A DNA stretch of 64,000 nt from a cyanobacterium endosymbiont of Epithemia clementina EcSB (GCF_029919255.1 NZ_CP123991.1:179110-243109), one strand, 5' to 3'; counted from the stretch's first letter, positions 28,920 through 40,308 are shown. Notes: generated by a model not told the origin, from the sequence alone. Numbers and translations: made by a program.

Positions 28920-30926
28920 ATGGTCGTTGCCACCCAGTCACTCGAAAAACTGTGCATTAATTCTATTCGCTTTTTGGCTATTGATGCTGTTGAAAAAGCT
29001 AACTCTGGACACCCAGGATTGCCGATGGGAGCGGCTCCTATGGCATTTGTCCTTTGGGACAAGTTCATGCGGCACAACCCCAAAAATCCCAAATGGTTAA
29101 ACCGTGATCGCTTCGTCCTTTCGGCTGGACATGGCTGTATGCTTCACTATGCTCTGTTATGTCTAACCGGATATGACAGTGTTTCCATCGATGACATTAA
29201 GCAATTCCGTCAATGGGGTTCACAAACTCCTGGACATCCTGAAAACCATGTTACTGAAGGAATTGAAGTTACCACCGGACCTTTAGGACAAGGGATTGCT
29301 AACGGAGTTGGGTTAGCCCTAGCTGAAGCTCATTTAGCCGCTAGATTCAATAAACCAGATTGTAAGCTCATCGACCAATACACCTATGTAATTTTGGGTG
29401 ATGGCTGCAACATGGAAGGAATTTCTGGAGAAGCTTGTTCTTTAGCTGGACATTGGGGCTTAGGTAAGCTGATAGCCTTATATGACGATAACCATATCTC
29501 TATTGATGGGTCTACGGATATTGCTTTTACTGAAGATGTCTCTAAGCGATTTGAAGCTTATGGTTGGCACGTTCAGCACGTCGAAGATGGCAATACAGAT
29601 TTAGATGGTATTGCTAGAGCTATTGAAGTAGCAAAAGCAGTTACTGACAAGCCTTCTTTAATCAAAGTCACCACTACTATTGGCTATGGTTCTCCTAACA
29701 AAGCTAACAGTCATGATGTCCACGGGGCAGCTTTAGGAGCGGATGAAGTTAAGGCCACCCGTAAAAACTTAGGATGGGAATATGCTCCATTTGAACTCCC
29801 GTCTGATGCCTTAAGCCACTTCCGCAAAGCTGTTGATCGCGGCGCCAGCTACGAAGCAGAATGGAATAAGTTGTTTGCTCAGTACAAAACCAAATATCCT
29901 GAAGATGCTACTCTCCTAGAACGGATGGTCAGTGGCAATTTACCCGATGGATGGGACAAAGCTCTTCCTGTCTATACCCCTAAAAGTAAAAAAGATGCTA
30001 CCCGTAACCAATCGGGCGCAACCTTGAATGCGATTGCTGGCGTACTACCTGAAATAATCGGTGGATCAGCTGACCTAGCCCCCTCTAATAAAACCTTACT
30101 TAACGGTCTTGGAGATTTCCAAAAAGGGCAATACCAAAATCGTAATATCCGTTTTGGGGTACGCGAACACGGGATGGGAGCTATTTGCAATGGAATAGCG
30201 GCACATGGATCCGGGTTAATTCCTTACGGTGCAACTTTCCTTGTCTTTACTGACTACATGCGTAACGCTATTCGTCTCTCTGCCTTAGCTGAAGCAGGAG
30301 TAATTTGGGTCATGACCCATGACTCTGTGGCTTTAGGCGAAGATGGACCTACTCACCAACCAGTTGAGCATATTGCCTCTTTACGGTTAATTCCTAACCT
30401 GATTGTGATTCGTCCTGCGGATGGTAATGAAACCTCTGGTGCTTACAAAGTTGCAATAGAAAATCGTCATCGCCCCACTTTGTTAGCATTATCTCGCCAA
30501 GGATTACCCAACTTAGCCGAAAGTTCGATCGATGCAGTAGCAAAAGGTGCTTACATCGTTAGCAACTGTGATGGAACTCCTGATATCATCCTCATCGGAA
30601 CTGGCAGCGAAGTAGAACTCTGTCTTAATGCAGCAGAAGTGTTAACAGGAGAAGGTAAGAAGGTTCGAGTTGTTTCTATGCCTACCTGGGAATTATTTGA
30701 AGAACAAGATGCAGCTTATAAGGAGTCTGTTCTTCCTAAAGCAGTTAAGAAACGCCTCGCCGTTGAAGCAGGAGTAAGCTTTGGCTGGCGTCGTTATGTC
30801 GGGGATGAAGGCGCAAGTGTCAGCATTGATACTTTTGGTGCTTCTGCCCCTGGTGATGTCGTTCTTAAGAAATTTGGTTATACAGTTGAGAACGTCGTTG
30901 CCAAGGCAAAAGAAGTTTTAAGTTAA
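28920..30926 (+). CDS. tkt: Transketolase
   Basis: Thiamine-diphosphate enzyme moving two-carbon units between sugar phosphates in the Calvin and pentose phosphate cycles. From this start it has 668 residues, the usual length. Start [20 protein letters not shown] matches cyanobacterial transketolases and is preceded by AAGAAAATTT; an upstream in-frame ATG at 28839 would add 27 unrelated residues. The ThDP motif is [20 protein letters not shown]; substrate histidines lie in [10 protein letters not shown] and [19 protein letters not shown] strong terminator follows. In a symbiont that probably no longer fixes carbon it would serve the oxidative pentose phosphate route that supplies NADPH (inference). 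Confidence 0.96.
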   Translation: MVVATQSLEKLCINSIRFLAIDAVEKANSGHPGLPMGAAPMAFVLWDKFMRHNPKNPKWLNRDRFVLSAGHGCMLHYALLCLTGYDSVSIDDIKQFRQWGSQTPGHPENHVTEGIEVTTGPLGQGIANGVGLALAEAHLAARFNKPDCKLIDQYTYVILGDGCNMEGISGEACSLAGHWGLGKLIALYDDNHISIDGSTDIAFTEDVSKRFEAYGWHVQHVEDGNTDLDGIARAIEVAKAVTDKPSLIKVTTTIGYGSPNKANSHDVHGAALGADEVKATRKNLGWEYAPFELPSDALSHFRKAVDRGASYEAEWNKLFAQYKTKYPEDATLLERMVSGNLPDGWDKALPVYTPKSKKDATRNQSGATLNAIAGVLPEIIGGSADLAPSNKTLLNGLGDFQKGQYQNRNIRFGVREHGMGAICNGIAAHGSGLIPYGATFLVFTDYMRNAIRLSALAEAGVIWVMTHDSVALGEDGPTHQPVEHIASLRLIPNLIVIRPADGNETSGAYKVAIENRHRPTLLALSRQGLPNLAESSIDAVAKGAYIVSNCDGTPDIILIGTGSEVELCLNAAEVLTGEGKKVRVVSMPTWELFEEQDAAYKESVLPKAVKKRLAVEAGVSFGWRRYVGDEGASVSIDTFGASAPGDVVLKKFGYTVENVVAKAKEVLS

Positions 30927-30951
30927 TTCACATTTCTGTCATTAACTCAAC

Positions 30952-30991
30952 TAATAGCCCTCTGAAATTTTAGAGGGCTATTATGTTTTTT
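30952..30991 (+). terminator. Terminator of tkt
   Basis: TAATAGCCCTCT (30952-30963) pairs exactly with AGAGGGCTATTA (30972-30983); TGTTTTTT follows. Classic Rho-independent terminator 25 bases after the tkt stop. Confidence 0.93.
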
Positions 30992-32513
30992 GCATTCAAA
31001 AAATATAATTATTAGTTATAATAAACAACATATGTCATATTCACTAATATACAGACAAGTCGATCCTAAGCATCTTGATCAAGTAGAAAAATACTTTTTA
31101 AAAAAAGAGCACTGAAAAGAAGTGAATTTATTACTCGACCCACTATCCTATTTCCGATAATCTAATAGTATTAACTCTATCTTTTGTCTTTAGAGGGACT
31201 TTTGAGCTTGACTTAACCAAAATAAAATTTTTTACTACCCCTACTTAAAAAGTACCCTTGAAACTAAAGAGATGATTTAGTCAATCATAATTCTCATCAC
31301 TAACTCTGACAACATTCTTTGAGGAACTTAAAATAAGCTCCCAATTTTAATTAGGTTAAATACATTTAGATAGTGCTTTTTTTATGCTAAACTACTTATT
31401 TCCCCATCCTCTTTCTCCTAAAGCTGGCATATTATTGAATATAAGTCATTTAATACAAAATTTTGTTACAGAATATCTGAATAAGTATATCTTCTTAAAA
31501 AGATGTTAATATCGAAGATATTTTTTATGAAAAACCCATATGATATATTTTATTTATTGACTATTATTAATTAATAAATAATTAGTATGTATTTCTGTAG
31601 TAAAAAACAGAAAATTATATCGAAACTAGTTAGCTTTAGATACAAGATACAGTAATTTTAAATTACCTTAAAATAACGATCAAGCAACCAGATAAATCAA
31701 GATAAATTATAACAAATTAGCAATTTCCAAAACAGCAAAAATGTGGGGAATCAGTAATTGCCAAAAAATAATTTTTAAAATAAAAAGGTATAGAGCACAT
31801 ATAATAATTATCCCCTCACTTATTAAGTCAATTGCTAAAACAATCGGATAATTTTTAAGTGTCAATCTTGTCTCGACTTAGTGATTAATTTCTAAAGGCA
31901 AGATATAATGTCCCATCTGAACCAATCCTAACCAAAATTTATATTCTAATTGTAAATATTTGGGCATATTTTCTACGTCTAAATTATAAATTACATATTT
32001 AGTCTCTTAAGCAGAAAGCATCGTTTAGTTCACCTTTATGGTTATTAAACCAGTAATAACTCAAGCCATAAATTCCTTTTTTCAAAAAATGACGATAGGA
32101 AAATTGTCTTTTTCCCTATAGGACAAAAACGACACGGGATAAGGATCTTCTAGCCAGATTAACTGTTTAGCTGTTCTTATCACAGTAGCTGACTCCGACT
32201 CAACAGTGTTTGGTTGATCTACAAATGAAAGCGTAGATAATCCCTTCGCGTATAACGTAACAGAAGTTTCAACAGTAGGAGGAATGGGTAAATCAATTAA
32301 GTATTAAAGCCAAAGAGATAAGATGGCAGTAGAGATAGGATGACAGTCATGAGTAAGCATAGAAGGCGAGGCTTAAGAGCACTATGTTTCTAAGATAAAG
32401 CCCCAAGGTCACAATCTACAATGTCCTATATGGCAGAGATTATCACAAAATATTAATTAAGGGGTTGCTAAATTTACGGATCTCCTGTTAGGATTGACAA
32501 CGGTGACGAGTAA
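30992..32513. other. 1.5 kb region between tkt and tRNA-Asn
   Basis: Apart from the minus-strand gene relic at 31876-32330, only AT-rich DNA without gene signals is seen. Confidence 0.55.
31876..32330 (-). pseudogene. Decayed gene on the minus strand, family not recognised
   Basis: Read on the minus strand, several consecutive stretches look like one protein interrupted by stops and frame changes: LIDLPIPPTVETSVTLYAKG, TVIRTAKQLIWLEDPYPV, then YRHFLKKGIYGLSYYWFN in another frame and, at the end, MPKYLQLEYKFWLGLVQMGH. At least two frameshifts are needed to join them. I cannot name the family; the mix of hydrophobic and aromatic segments would suit a membrane-associated protein. Confidence 0.5.
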
Positions 32514-32585
32514 TCCTCAGTAGCTCAGCGGTAGAGCGGTCGACTGTTAATCGATTGGTCGTAGGTTCGAATCCTACCTGGGGAG
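32514..32585 (+). tRNA. tRNA-Asn (GTT)
   Basis: A 72-base cloverleaf: acceptor arm TCCTCAG / CTGGGGA with discriminator G, D-arm AGCTCAGCGGTAGAGC, anticodon loop CTGTTAA with anticodon GTT at 32546-32548, and T-arm GTAGGTTCGAATCCTAC. CCA is not encoded. The 5' leader shows no clear promoter. Confidence 0.97.
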
Positions 32586-32759
32586 TTAACGTAGATTGTA
32601 TGCAACTTTTTCATTAGTGATTCGTTTCATTCTTTCGGAAACTTTCTCAATCATCAAATTTGCATTCTGACATCCAAATTTGATGCCAATTATGGATTTT
32701 ACCTCACTAGCCTAATTTTAAGTCACCATAGAAGGTGAGGAATTATAATCTTATGCAAG

Positions 32760-34484
32760 ATGTTACAACACGATGTAGCTATTGTTGGCGGTTGGTTAGC
32801 TGGATGTCGCGCCGCCCTAGAAATTAAAAGCCTCATCCCCACAGTTGATGTAGCTGTCGTGGCCAAAACTCATCCTATTCAATCACACTCCGTAGCGGCT
32901 CAAGGAGGGATTGCTGCCAGTTTAAAAAATGTTGATCCTAAAGACAGTTGGGAGTCTCATGCCTTTAATACCGTCAAGGGTTCAGACTACCTCGCTGATC
33001 AAGATGCAGTTATCTTATTGACCAAAGAAGCTCCTGATGCGATTATCGATTTAGAACATTTAGGGGTACTATTTTCTCGTTTAAAAAATGGTAAAATTGC
33101 CCAAAGAGCTTTTGGTGGTCATACCCACAACCGCACTTGTTACGTCGCCGATAAAATTGGCCATGCTATTCTTCATGAATTAGTTAATAACCTCCATTGT
33201 AATGGAGTTACTATCTATGATGAATGGTATATTGTCCAATTGATTTTTGAAGAAGGGGATGCGAAAGGGATCATCATGTATCGCATCGAAGATGGCAAAC
33301 TTGAAATTGTCTAAAGTAAGATAGTCATGTTTGCTACAGTGGGTTATGGACGAGTATTCAATACGACCTCTAATGATTATGCGTCTACAGGTGACGGGTT
33401 AGCCATGTCTGCGATGGCGGGTATTCCCTTAGAAGATATGGAATTTGTTCAGTTTCACCCAACGGGATTATATCCCGTTGGGGTCTTGATTTCCGAAGCG
33501 GTGCGAGGAGAAGGGGAATATCTCATTAATAGCGAAGGAAGGCGGTTTATGGAAGATTATACCCGCTCTCGTATGGAATTAGCTCCTCGTGATATTACTT
33601 CTCGTGCTATTAACTGTGAAATTCTGGCAGGACGAGGAGTCTATCCTGATGGCAGAGCTGGTGGCCCTTGTGTTTATTTGGACTTGCGTCACATGAAAAG
33701 GGAAACGATCATGAGTCGAGCCCCATTTTGTTGGGAGGAAGCACACCGACTTGTTGGAGTGGACGCAGCCGTGAACCAATGCCGGTCCGTCCCACTGTTC
33801 ATTATTGTATGGGAGGGATTCTGATGAATACTCAAGGCCGTGTACGCCTGAGTGGAACCCAATTAACAGAAGGATTCTTCACGGCTGGAGAATGTGCTTG
33901 TATCTCAGTTCATAGGGCAAATCGTCTAGGTAGTAATTCCTTATTAGAATGTGCGGTTTACGGAGGCATTACAGGCAGAAATATTGCTGAATATGTCTAA
34001 AATTACAAGTTTTCTGAGATTAACTTTCACGCTTATTTAAACGCAGCAAAAAAACGAATTTAGATTCTTTTAAACAAAAAAGGAACTATTAGGTTAGGAG
34101 TATTACGGCAGCAATTTCAAGACTGTATGAGTGACTATTGTGGAGTTTTTCGTAACGAAAAGAAAATGGAAAAGGATTAGCAAAAAATAAGCAATTTAAA
34201 CAAAAATATAAGTAAGCTTATCTTAATAACACAGATTATTGTTGGAATACATAATTAATTGAGGCAATGGAATTACAAAGTATTATGACAGTAGGAGAAA
34301 TTATTCTTACTTCTGCTTTAAGCCGTCAAGAAAGTCGGGTGCGCATTCACGCGAGGATTATAATCAAAGAGATGATCTCAATTTCTTAAAACATACTTTA
34401 GCCTATTATTCTCCTTTAAAAATTAACATTCAATATATGCCTGTGGTGATCAATATGTTTGATCTGAGGGAAAGAAAGTATTGA
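32760..34484 (+). pseudogene. sdhA: Succinate dehydrogenase/fumarate reductase flavoprotein subunit, inactivated
   Basis: Almost the whole flavoprotein can be followed but in pieces. The first segment (32760-33314) opens HDVAIVGGWLAGCRAALEI, where the dinucleotide-binding GxGxxG has Trp in place of a Gly, and includes VAAQGGIAASLKN. A TAA at 33312 then stops it. The same frame continues MFATVGYGRVFNTTSNDYAS and EFVQFHPTGLYPVGVLISEA up to a frameshift near 33775, after which RPTVHYCMGGILMNTQGRV and GEFFTAGEC-like sequence (in fact GFFTAGECACISV) run to a stop at 34000. The C-terminal domain (GVLRQQFQDCMSDYCGVFR, then NTELIEAMELQ equivalents and VVINMFD) is scattered over further frame changes to 34484. 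Succinate oxidation through this enzyme is therefore lost unless another copy exists. Confidence 0.93.
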
Positions 34485-34604
34485 TTTTGTTGGTGGGCAT
34501 CTTCCACCTTTTTTCAGTTAATTAAATTAATCAACATAATTATAATTCCTAACATCGACAAAGATAACTTATTATACATCTGTTAACCTTCCACAAGGTT
34601 ACCG

Positions 34605-35798
34605 TCAGTCAACTTCTGTAACTCGCCAACTTAATTTAAGATTAAACCAAAAATTCCAGAGAGTTACTAGAGCAATCGCTAATAAGTTTGCTATATATTT
34701 ACTATAGTCAAAAATACTAACAAATATATTTAAAAGTAATACATTAAGAACTAATCCTGCTAAACAAATTAGGTTGAATTTTATTAAGCGTTTTAACCTT
34801 TGTCTTTTCCCTGGTTGTCGACGGGAAATATCCCCAAATGTCCAACAATCATTCCAGAGAAAATTATTGATAACAGCCAACTCAGCTGCAATAATTTTAC
34901 TGCGTGTTAAAGGTAACCCTGGGCTAATCTTATCACTTAATAAATAAAGAAATCCCATATCAACAACAACACCAGTCAATCCGACTAAACCAAACTGGAT
35001 AAATCTGGCTGAAATTGATAAGCGTAACCCCAATAAATGCTGCATATATTCCACATATTGTTTCCAAGTTACCTTACTCTCTCCATCCTGACGTTCTCGA
35101 AATACATAACCTACTTCAGCAATCCAACTAATACAACCTCTTGCAGCTACCTCAATAAGAATTTTGTATCCAACTGGACTCAAAACCTTACAGGCGATCG
35201 CATTACGGCGCACCATAAAATAGCCACTCATGGGGTCAGAAAGGCGACTAATTACTTCTGGAAGAATTATTAATCCTAATATTTGCGCCCCACGGGAAAG
35301 AAAGCGACGCAAAATACTCCATTCACTAACACCTCCTCCTTCAACATGACGACTGGCAACAGCTAAATCAGCACCTCTTTCCATTTCTTCCAATAGTTTT
35401 TCTAACACTTCTGGGGGATGCTGTAAGTCTGCATCAATGACCCCTAAAATTTCTCCTTGCGCTACTTGCCATCCTCGAATAACCGCCGTTGATAAACCCT
35501 TTTCCTCAAGACGGCGCATCACGTGCAGTTGTGGATAGTTAGAGGTTAATTCTAGAGCTAATTTCCAGGTATGATCAGGACTATTGTCATCAACAATTAT
35601 CAATTCATAACGTCCTGGCATATATTGGTCTAGCAACTGACTTAAAATTATAATGATGTCCTTAATGTTCCCAGCTTCGTTATAAGTTGGAAGAATTAGA
35701 GATAATTTGGGAAGACAATCGCGAGCAATTTCTTTAGTTGCACAGAAATAAGGAATTTCTAAAGTCCCAGAAGGAGTAGAGAGAAGGGATTGATTCAT
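34605..35798 (-). CDS. GT2 glycosyltransferase fused to a GtrA-like membrane domain
   Basis: A 397-residue protein. Residues 30-255 are a GT-A family 2 domain like dolichyl/polyprenyl-phosphate mannosyltransferase: LSLILPTYNEAGNIKDI, LIIVDDNSPDHTW, GVIDADLQHPPEVLEKLLEE and the acceptor-side SDPMSGYFMVRR. From about 262 on there are four hydrophobic segments of a GtrA domain (FGLVGLTGVVVDMGFLYLL and others). Such enzymes load a sugar onto a lipid carrier and help flip it. No lesion is visible, although the next two polysaccharide genes are ruined. An HIP1 octamer lies at 35194-35201. Sugar and lipid are not predictable. Confidence 0.9.
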   Translation of the reverse strand: MNQSLLSTPSGTLEIPYFCATKEIARDCLPKLSLILPTYNEAGNIKDIIIILSQLLDQYMPGRYELIIVDDNSPDHTWKLALELTSNYPQLHVMRRLEEKGLSTAVIRGWQVAQGEILGVIDADLQHPPEVLEKLLEEMERGADLAVASRHVEGGGVSEWSILRRFLSRGAQILGLIILPEVISRLSDPMSGYFMVRRNAIACKVLSPVGYKILIEVAARGCISWIAEVGYVFRERQDGESKVTWKQYVEYMQHLLGLRLSISARFIQFGLVGLTGVVVDMGFLYLLSDKISPGLPLTRSKIIAAELAVINNFLWNDCWTFGDISRRQPGKRQRLKRLIKFNLICLAGLVLNVLLLNIFVSIFDYSKYIANLLAIALVTLWNFWFNLKLSWRVTEVD

Positions 35799-36141
35799 TA
35801 GTCGTTAAAGTTTAGTAAAAGTTACTTAAGAATGGCTTGACAATATTACCAATTGTAGATTTAGATTTAGTTGTGGAACAAGTGACAAAAATAAATTAAA
35901 AATCGCAATTTTTAATTTAAAATATGCTTATTTAAAGAAATTTGACTCATTTCAATTCTACTAACTCAATAGGTTGACACAAGTACCTAAAACAGAAAGG
36001 ATTGTGGAAGAAAATTATGAACAAAATAGTTTCAGGTTCATATCATACATCCTAATCCATGTAAAAACTCTGCATTTATATCCCAACTCTATAGGGAGAC
36101 AACTCAGTTATTTTTCTAAAAAAACTCGATTTTCATCGTCT
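35799..36141. other. Intergenic region between divergent GT2 gene and flippase relic
   Basis: The open frame that starts at 35974 and runs into the flippase relic has no family-like residues before 36142, so this part is treated as former promoter/leader DNA. Confidence 0.5.
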
Positions 36142-37461
36142 ATGTCGTCTAATAAAAAGCTCGCAGTTTGGACAATAGCGGATTATGGGGAAAGTCAAAT
36201 CTTGCGTCTTGGTGGTAACGTCATTCTGACTCGTCTACTGGTTCTAGAGTTATTCGGTTTGATGGCATTGATTAATACTTTTGTTCAAAGTCTTAACTTA
36301 TTTTCTGATCGAGACATTAAAACTACTATTATTCGCAGTCCAAGAGGAGAAGATCCAGTTTGTCTTAACTTTTATAGCTAATAATAATTGTTATTATAAC
36401 TATCATTATTGATAAATTTAACTCTATTTATTTATTTTTTTTCAATCGTCAGACAAAAATAAATATCCTAAATAAATTTAGTTTTAAGTTTAATTTTTAG
36501 CCATAGCTACTCAAGTTACCTGAGCTTATTTTCAAGGGACAATTTGGGCTTTAGTTGGTGGAAGCTTACTTAATAGAATATTCAAATTAATTGGAAGCTA
36601 TCTCTTTTCTCTAAGTTCACTCAGGCATTTTACTTGGAGAAAAGAGTAAGTTAAAGAATTGTTTCTTTGTTGCTGAACCTTCATTTCTACAGCAAAATTT
36701 TTGCTAGCTAACCAAACTGATAAACTCTTTTAGGAAAATTCTTGTCCTTAGAGATTTTAGGTATTTATACAGTGATTTTTCTACTTGCTAACTTGCCTAA
36801 AGTAGTAGCAGAAAAAATAAGCTATTAGGTGATTTTCCCTTTAGTAGCTCGCAACAATAAGATGTTCAAGGTAAAACTTCAACAAAAAATTTCTAAAGTT
36901 CGTTGGACCGTCCTACTTTTTATGCTGCCTAGTGTAACCATGTTGGTAAGTTTTAGCGATACATTAATTCTTACTCTATACGATGATAGGTATATCCAAA
37001 CAGGTTGGATGTTGCTAATTCTTTTCTTGGGAATTTGGCTAACGACTCTTTTTATAACCATTAATCTAATCCTGTTAGCTATAGATAAGTCGTCCTATAG
37101 GGCATTTGGGCAGGGTTTAAAATTTTTGTATATGATTTTTATGTTGCCATTATCATTTCGTTTATAGGGACTTGTTCGTGTAATACTTGTTATTACATTT
37201 AATAACATTGTGCTTTACGCCTCGGTTGCCTAATGGCGCCTAGAGACAAAAAATTAGTCCTCTAAAAGAGGATATTATAACGACTATGGCTTAATCTTAA
37301 GTATTGCACTAATCAATCTTATCCGATATAACACTGGTTTTGGAGCTTGGCTCTTCTAGACTAGCTGTCAGGAAGTTTTAGTACGCACGGGCTTAAATTT
37401 TAAAAAGTTAGACAAACTTATATTTGACCCCAAACTTAGAGAGAATATTTGGAGTAAGTAA
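36142..37461 (+). pseudogene. Oligosaccharide flippase (Wzx/RfbX family), inactivated
   Basis: The first segment (36142-36381) starts MSSNKKLAVWTIADYGESQI and continues ILRLGGNVILTRLLVLELFG and MALINTFVQSLNLFSDRDIK with the TTIIRSPRGEDP signature of polysaccharide exporters. It then stops. Degraded fragments in changing frames follow, and from 36829 a readable 112-codon stretch (MIFPLVARNNKMFKVKLQQK, LPSVTMLVSFSDTLILTLYD, DRYIQTGWMLLILFLGIWLT) covers the later membrane helices. A last fragment ends near 37461 (LRENIWSK). At least three frameshifts or stops are needed to join the parts, and the middle of the protein is largely missing. Confidence 0.85.
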
Positions 37462-38221
37462 GTATGAGTAATCTGTTAAACAAAAAGGTCGACAAATAAT
37501 TTGAAACACTTCGATGTCTCAAATGTTGAACATAGATATTTGACGTTAGTCTTTGACTATTTTTCGGTAAAATATTATCGGATTATTATTTGACCGAAAA
37601 ATAGTGCAATTTTTTTATTTATTTTTGATAATTTTTTCTAAGATTTTTTTTTTAGTAAAAAACTATTAGTTAATTTTTACATCAACTTATGGATAGAATA
37701 TAGCAAACTATATTGCCTGTTTTTAACTTTAAAATCGATCATTTACCGGAATAATTTGTAATTAAATATATTTAAAGTTTTTAATTACATCCCACAGATT
37801 TTTGGTACCATTCAACTAAGCTTTTAAAAGCTTAGTATACGCAACTATGAGTCTGATAAAATATTTCTATCAGAGTAGAATTAATTATACTAATCCCTAA
37901 AATTTTTCCTTTACAAAAAAGTAAACAATAATACGGTAGAGCTGTTGCTATCTTTGATAGAAGTATCCTAGATTACAAAATATTTCGGCGAGATCGAGAC
38001 TGGATTTTCTCTCTAAAGTACTAGATGTCAATAAATTCAGCCTCCAGCATAGCTCAGCTACTTTTCTTTATTTTCCTGATTTTTCGTTTAACTCACATTA
38101 TTCTAAATTTTTAGTAGAATTTTAATCTCAAAATCGATATAACAAAAATCATCTCAAAATATAAATATTATAATAAAAGTTATATATAAATCAATTATAA
38201 ATCAATAAAACTAATAAATTC
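37462..38221. other. Gene-free region between two polysaccharide pseudogenes
   Basis: Very AT-rich. It contains a 22-bp spacer-less palindrome (ACTAAGCTTTT / AAAAGCTTAGT, 37815-37836). No readable protein was found. Confidence 0.5.
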
Positions 38222-39510
38222 TATAGCTAAACTGGTAAGCTTAGCATGGGTACCAGTTGCCATTTTTGTATTTTCACAATTGCAACCAAGAAGAGCAGTA
38301 ATTGTTAGTTTTTTAAAAATTAACATGATAAATATTTTAAATTTAATTAACTTAATTGACCGATAAAAATTTTGTGTATCTGTCCTCTATTTTTTTCTTC
38401 TCTTACTAATGGATTAGGACTATACAATGCATTATCAACAATTCTTAAAACTATAGTTCGATATGGGCTACCTTACTTTTTGGGGCGAATTTATTTTCAA
38501 AATTTCTTATGATTGTGTCAAATTGCCATCAGCATTTTTATCAGTGGATTAATTTATCTTCCTCTATGTTTATTTGAGATCAGAATGAGTCCAAGACTCC
38601 ATCTGATGGTGTATGGCTAATATGCTGATAGCTTTGCTCAAATTGTTCGTCATGAAGGACTTAGACCGACAGTCTTTATGGCACATGGTCTTGAAGTAGG
38701 AATATGGATGATGACTGCAACATTAATTGAAATTTGGTTGTGGGAAACAAAAGTTATCAAGAAAGTAGGTCTTATCTCTATTACTTGATTAGTGAGAGCA
38801 TTAGGAATGACATTTGTATTGCTTAAGTCTACCGCAGCTTATGTTTATTTAACTTACGGTTGCATTATCTTGTTCATAGCTAAATCGTTTCGTAGTAAAG
38901 TAGCCTTGTTAAGTTTGATCATAGGAATATCAGGGTATCTATTTTTTAGCATCCACTGGTAAGTCGAGAAAAAAACGGTTCAGTGTTTTTCTCGACTTAC
39001 CAGTCTGGTTGGAGAGAATAGAACAGGCTCTTTAGTATTTCGGTTAGAGAACGAAAAAATCCTAGTCAAAAAAACATTAGAAAGACAGACATTTGGGTAA
39101 GAAAAATTTGGTAGGAATCGTGTTTATGTAGAAAACTGTAAATGACAATTAATTGATGCTTTAATAACAGATAGCTTATGGATTATTACTTATGGAGTTA
39201 ATTGAATTTTAGGACTAGTTAGTCTATACACTTCCTTCTTTTTTTCTTTCCGTATTGATCTTTACCTTAAAACACTATCTTGCTAAATTATAGTTGACTC
39301 CCCAAGTAGCGCCGGCAGCAGTTTTATCAGTTGTACTTGTTCTATTGATGTCAGATTCTACATTAGATGCTATATTTAACCAAGTTTTTTATTTAACTAA
39401 GTTTTACAACAATTTGTGGAGTAATTGTCAGTCTAGTAATATAAGATACACGAACAAAACGACAACACAAACAAATTTCAGTTCTACCAAACTCGTTATC
39501 TCAAACTGAG
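38222..39510 (+). pseudogene. O-antigen ligase/polymerase-like membrane protein, inactivated
   Basis: Pieces in all three frames belong to one O-antigen ligase-type protein: LVSLAWVPVAIFVFSQLQPR at the start; short stretches equivalent to NGLGLYNALSTILKTIVRYG and RMSPRLHLMVYGYHADS-like sequence; HGLEVGIWMMTATLIEIWLW; ENRTGSLVFRLENEKILVKK; GRNRVYVENCK; DSLWIITYGVN; and finally TPQVAPAAVLSVVLVLLMSD near 39296. Many stops and frameshifts separate them. With the neighbouring flippase relic it marks a former polysaccharide assembly locus. Confidence 0.8.
38956..39003. repeat. Perfect 18-bp inverted repeat inside the polymerase relic
   Basis: CTGGTAAGTCGAGAAAAA (38956-38973) is matched exactly by TTTTTCTCGACTTACCAG (38986-39003) with a 12-base loop. 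The flanks still read as polymerase coding sequence on both sides. Confidence 0.9.
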
Positions 39511-40266
39511 ACTTTAAGAGGAGGGAATAAGTAACAGGGAATGGAGGACAGATTTAAACGTCTTATTTTTTTGATTAGGCTAATAATTGTTCTACTTTCC
39601 TATTCCAATTAAGTAATAATTATTTATATTTCTTTTTTTGAGTATAGTTCTACTCTTTCAGATAAAACTGGACAAGTTTCGTTTTTTATTTGCCGCATTT
39701 TTCATTACACTGAAAAACTTGATACATTCCCTCCTATATTGTCTTCAGTATTTTTTTGCGATGGGAGCTCAAATTAAGACAGTACTTATTTTAATCCATT
39801 AAACATACCATATACTACATACTTAAGAATAATCAAAGTAAAAAAATAGCGCTTTTTGCCAAAAAAGTATTAAGTATATAAAATAATTAATGTCTGATAT
39901 TGTTTTGATTTTCTTCTCTTAACCGTTCCAGTTCCCTGTTTATTGTCCCTGGTTTCTGACTATCAGTTTACCATCCAAAATTTGATAGAACCCAAATTTC
40001 AAATGAATACACAAGTCAAAAAATAAGCCCATATGAAATTAAGTTAAAAAAAATTTATATTTTCTAAAGTCAGCCAGAATATAGCTACTATACTTTACTC
40101 GATATACTGTTTTTTTTCTTATCTTGTAAATTCCATAAACTGCAAGTAATCTTTATACAAGCATTAGAACTTATAGTTTTCACGTACATTTCAAATAAAT
40201 TTACTAAATGTAAATTAAATCTAAATTTTGTGTACAGAAATTGCAGAAAAATACTAGTTATTAAAT
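39511..40266. other. Gene-free region after the polysaccharide relics
   Basis: AT-rich, no readable protein, no repeats except the palindrome that begins at its right edge. Confidence 0.5.
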
Positions 40267-40308
40267 TTAACTCATAGTAACTTTTTTAAAAAAGTTACTA
40301 TGAGTTAA
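40267..40308. repeat. Perfect 42-bp palindrome without spacer, overlapping a gene's 3' end
   Basis: A 21-base arm TTAACTCATAGTAAC followed by TTTTTT (40267-40287) is immediately followed by its exact reverse complement (40288-40308). The right arm includes the last codons and the TAG stop of the minus-strand DUF255 gene. The T-run on the minus strand after GTAAC suggests it also terminates that transcript. Confidence 0.95.

Noticed and set aside
33668-34000. Separate 110-codon gene
   Set aside because: It is the frameshifted continuation of the sdhA pseudogene.
39294-39509. Separate 71-codon gene
   Set aside because: Its first half is the C-terminal end of the O-antigen polymerase relic and the rest is random.
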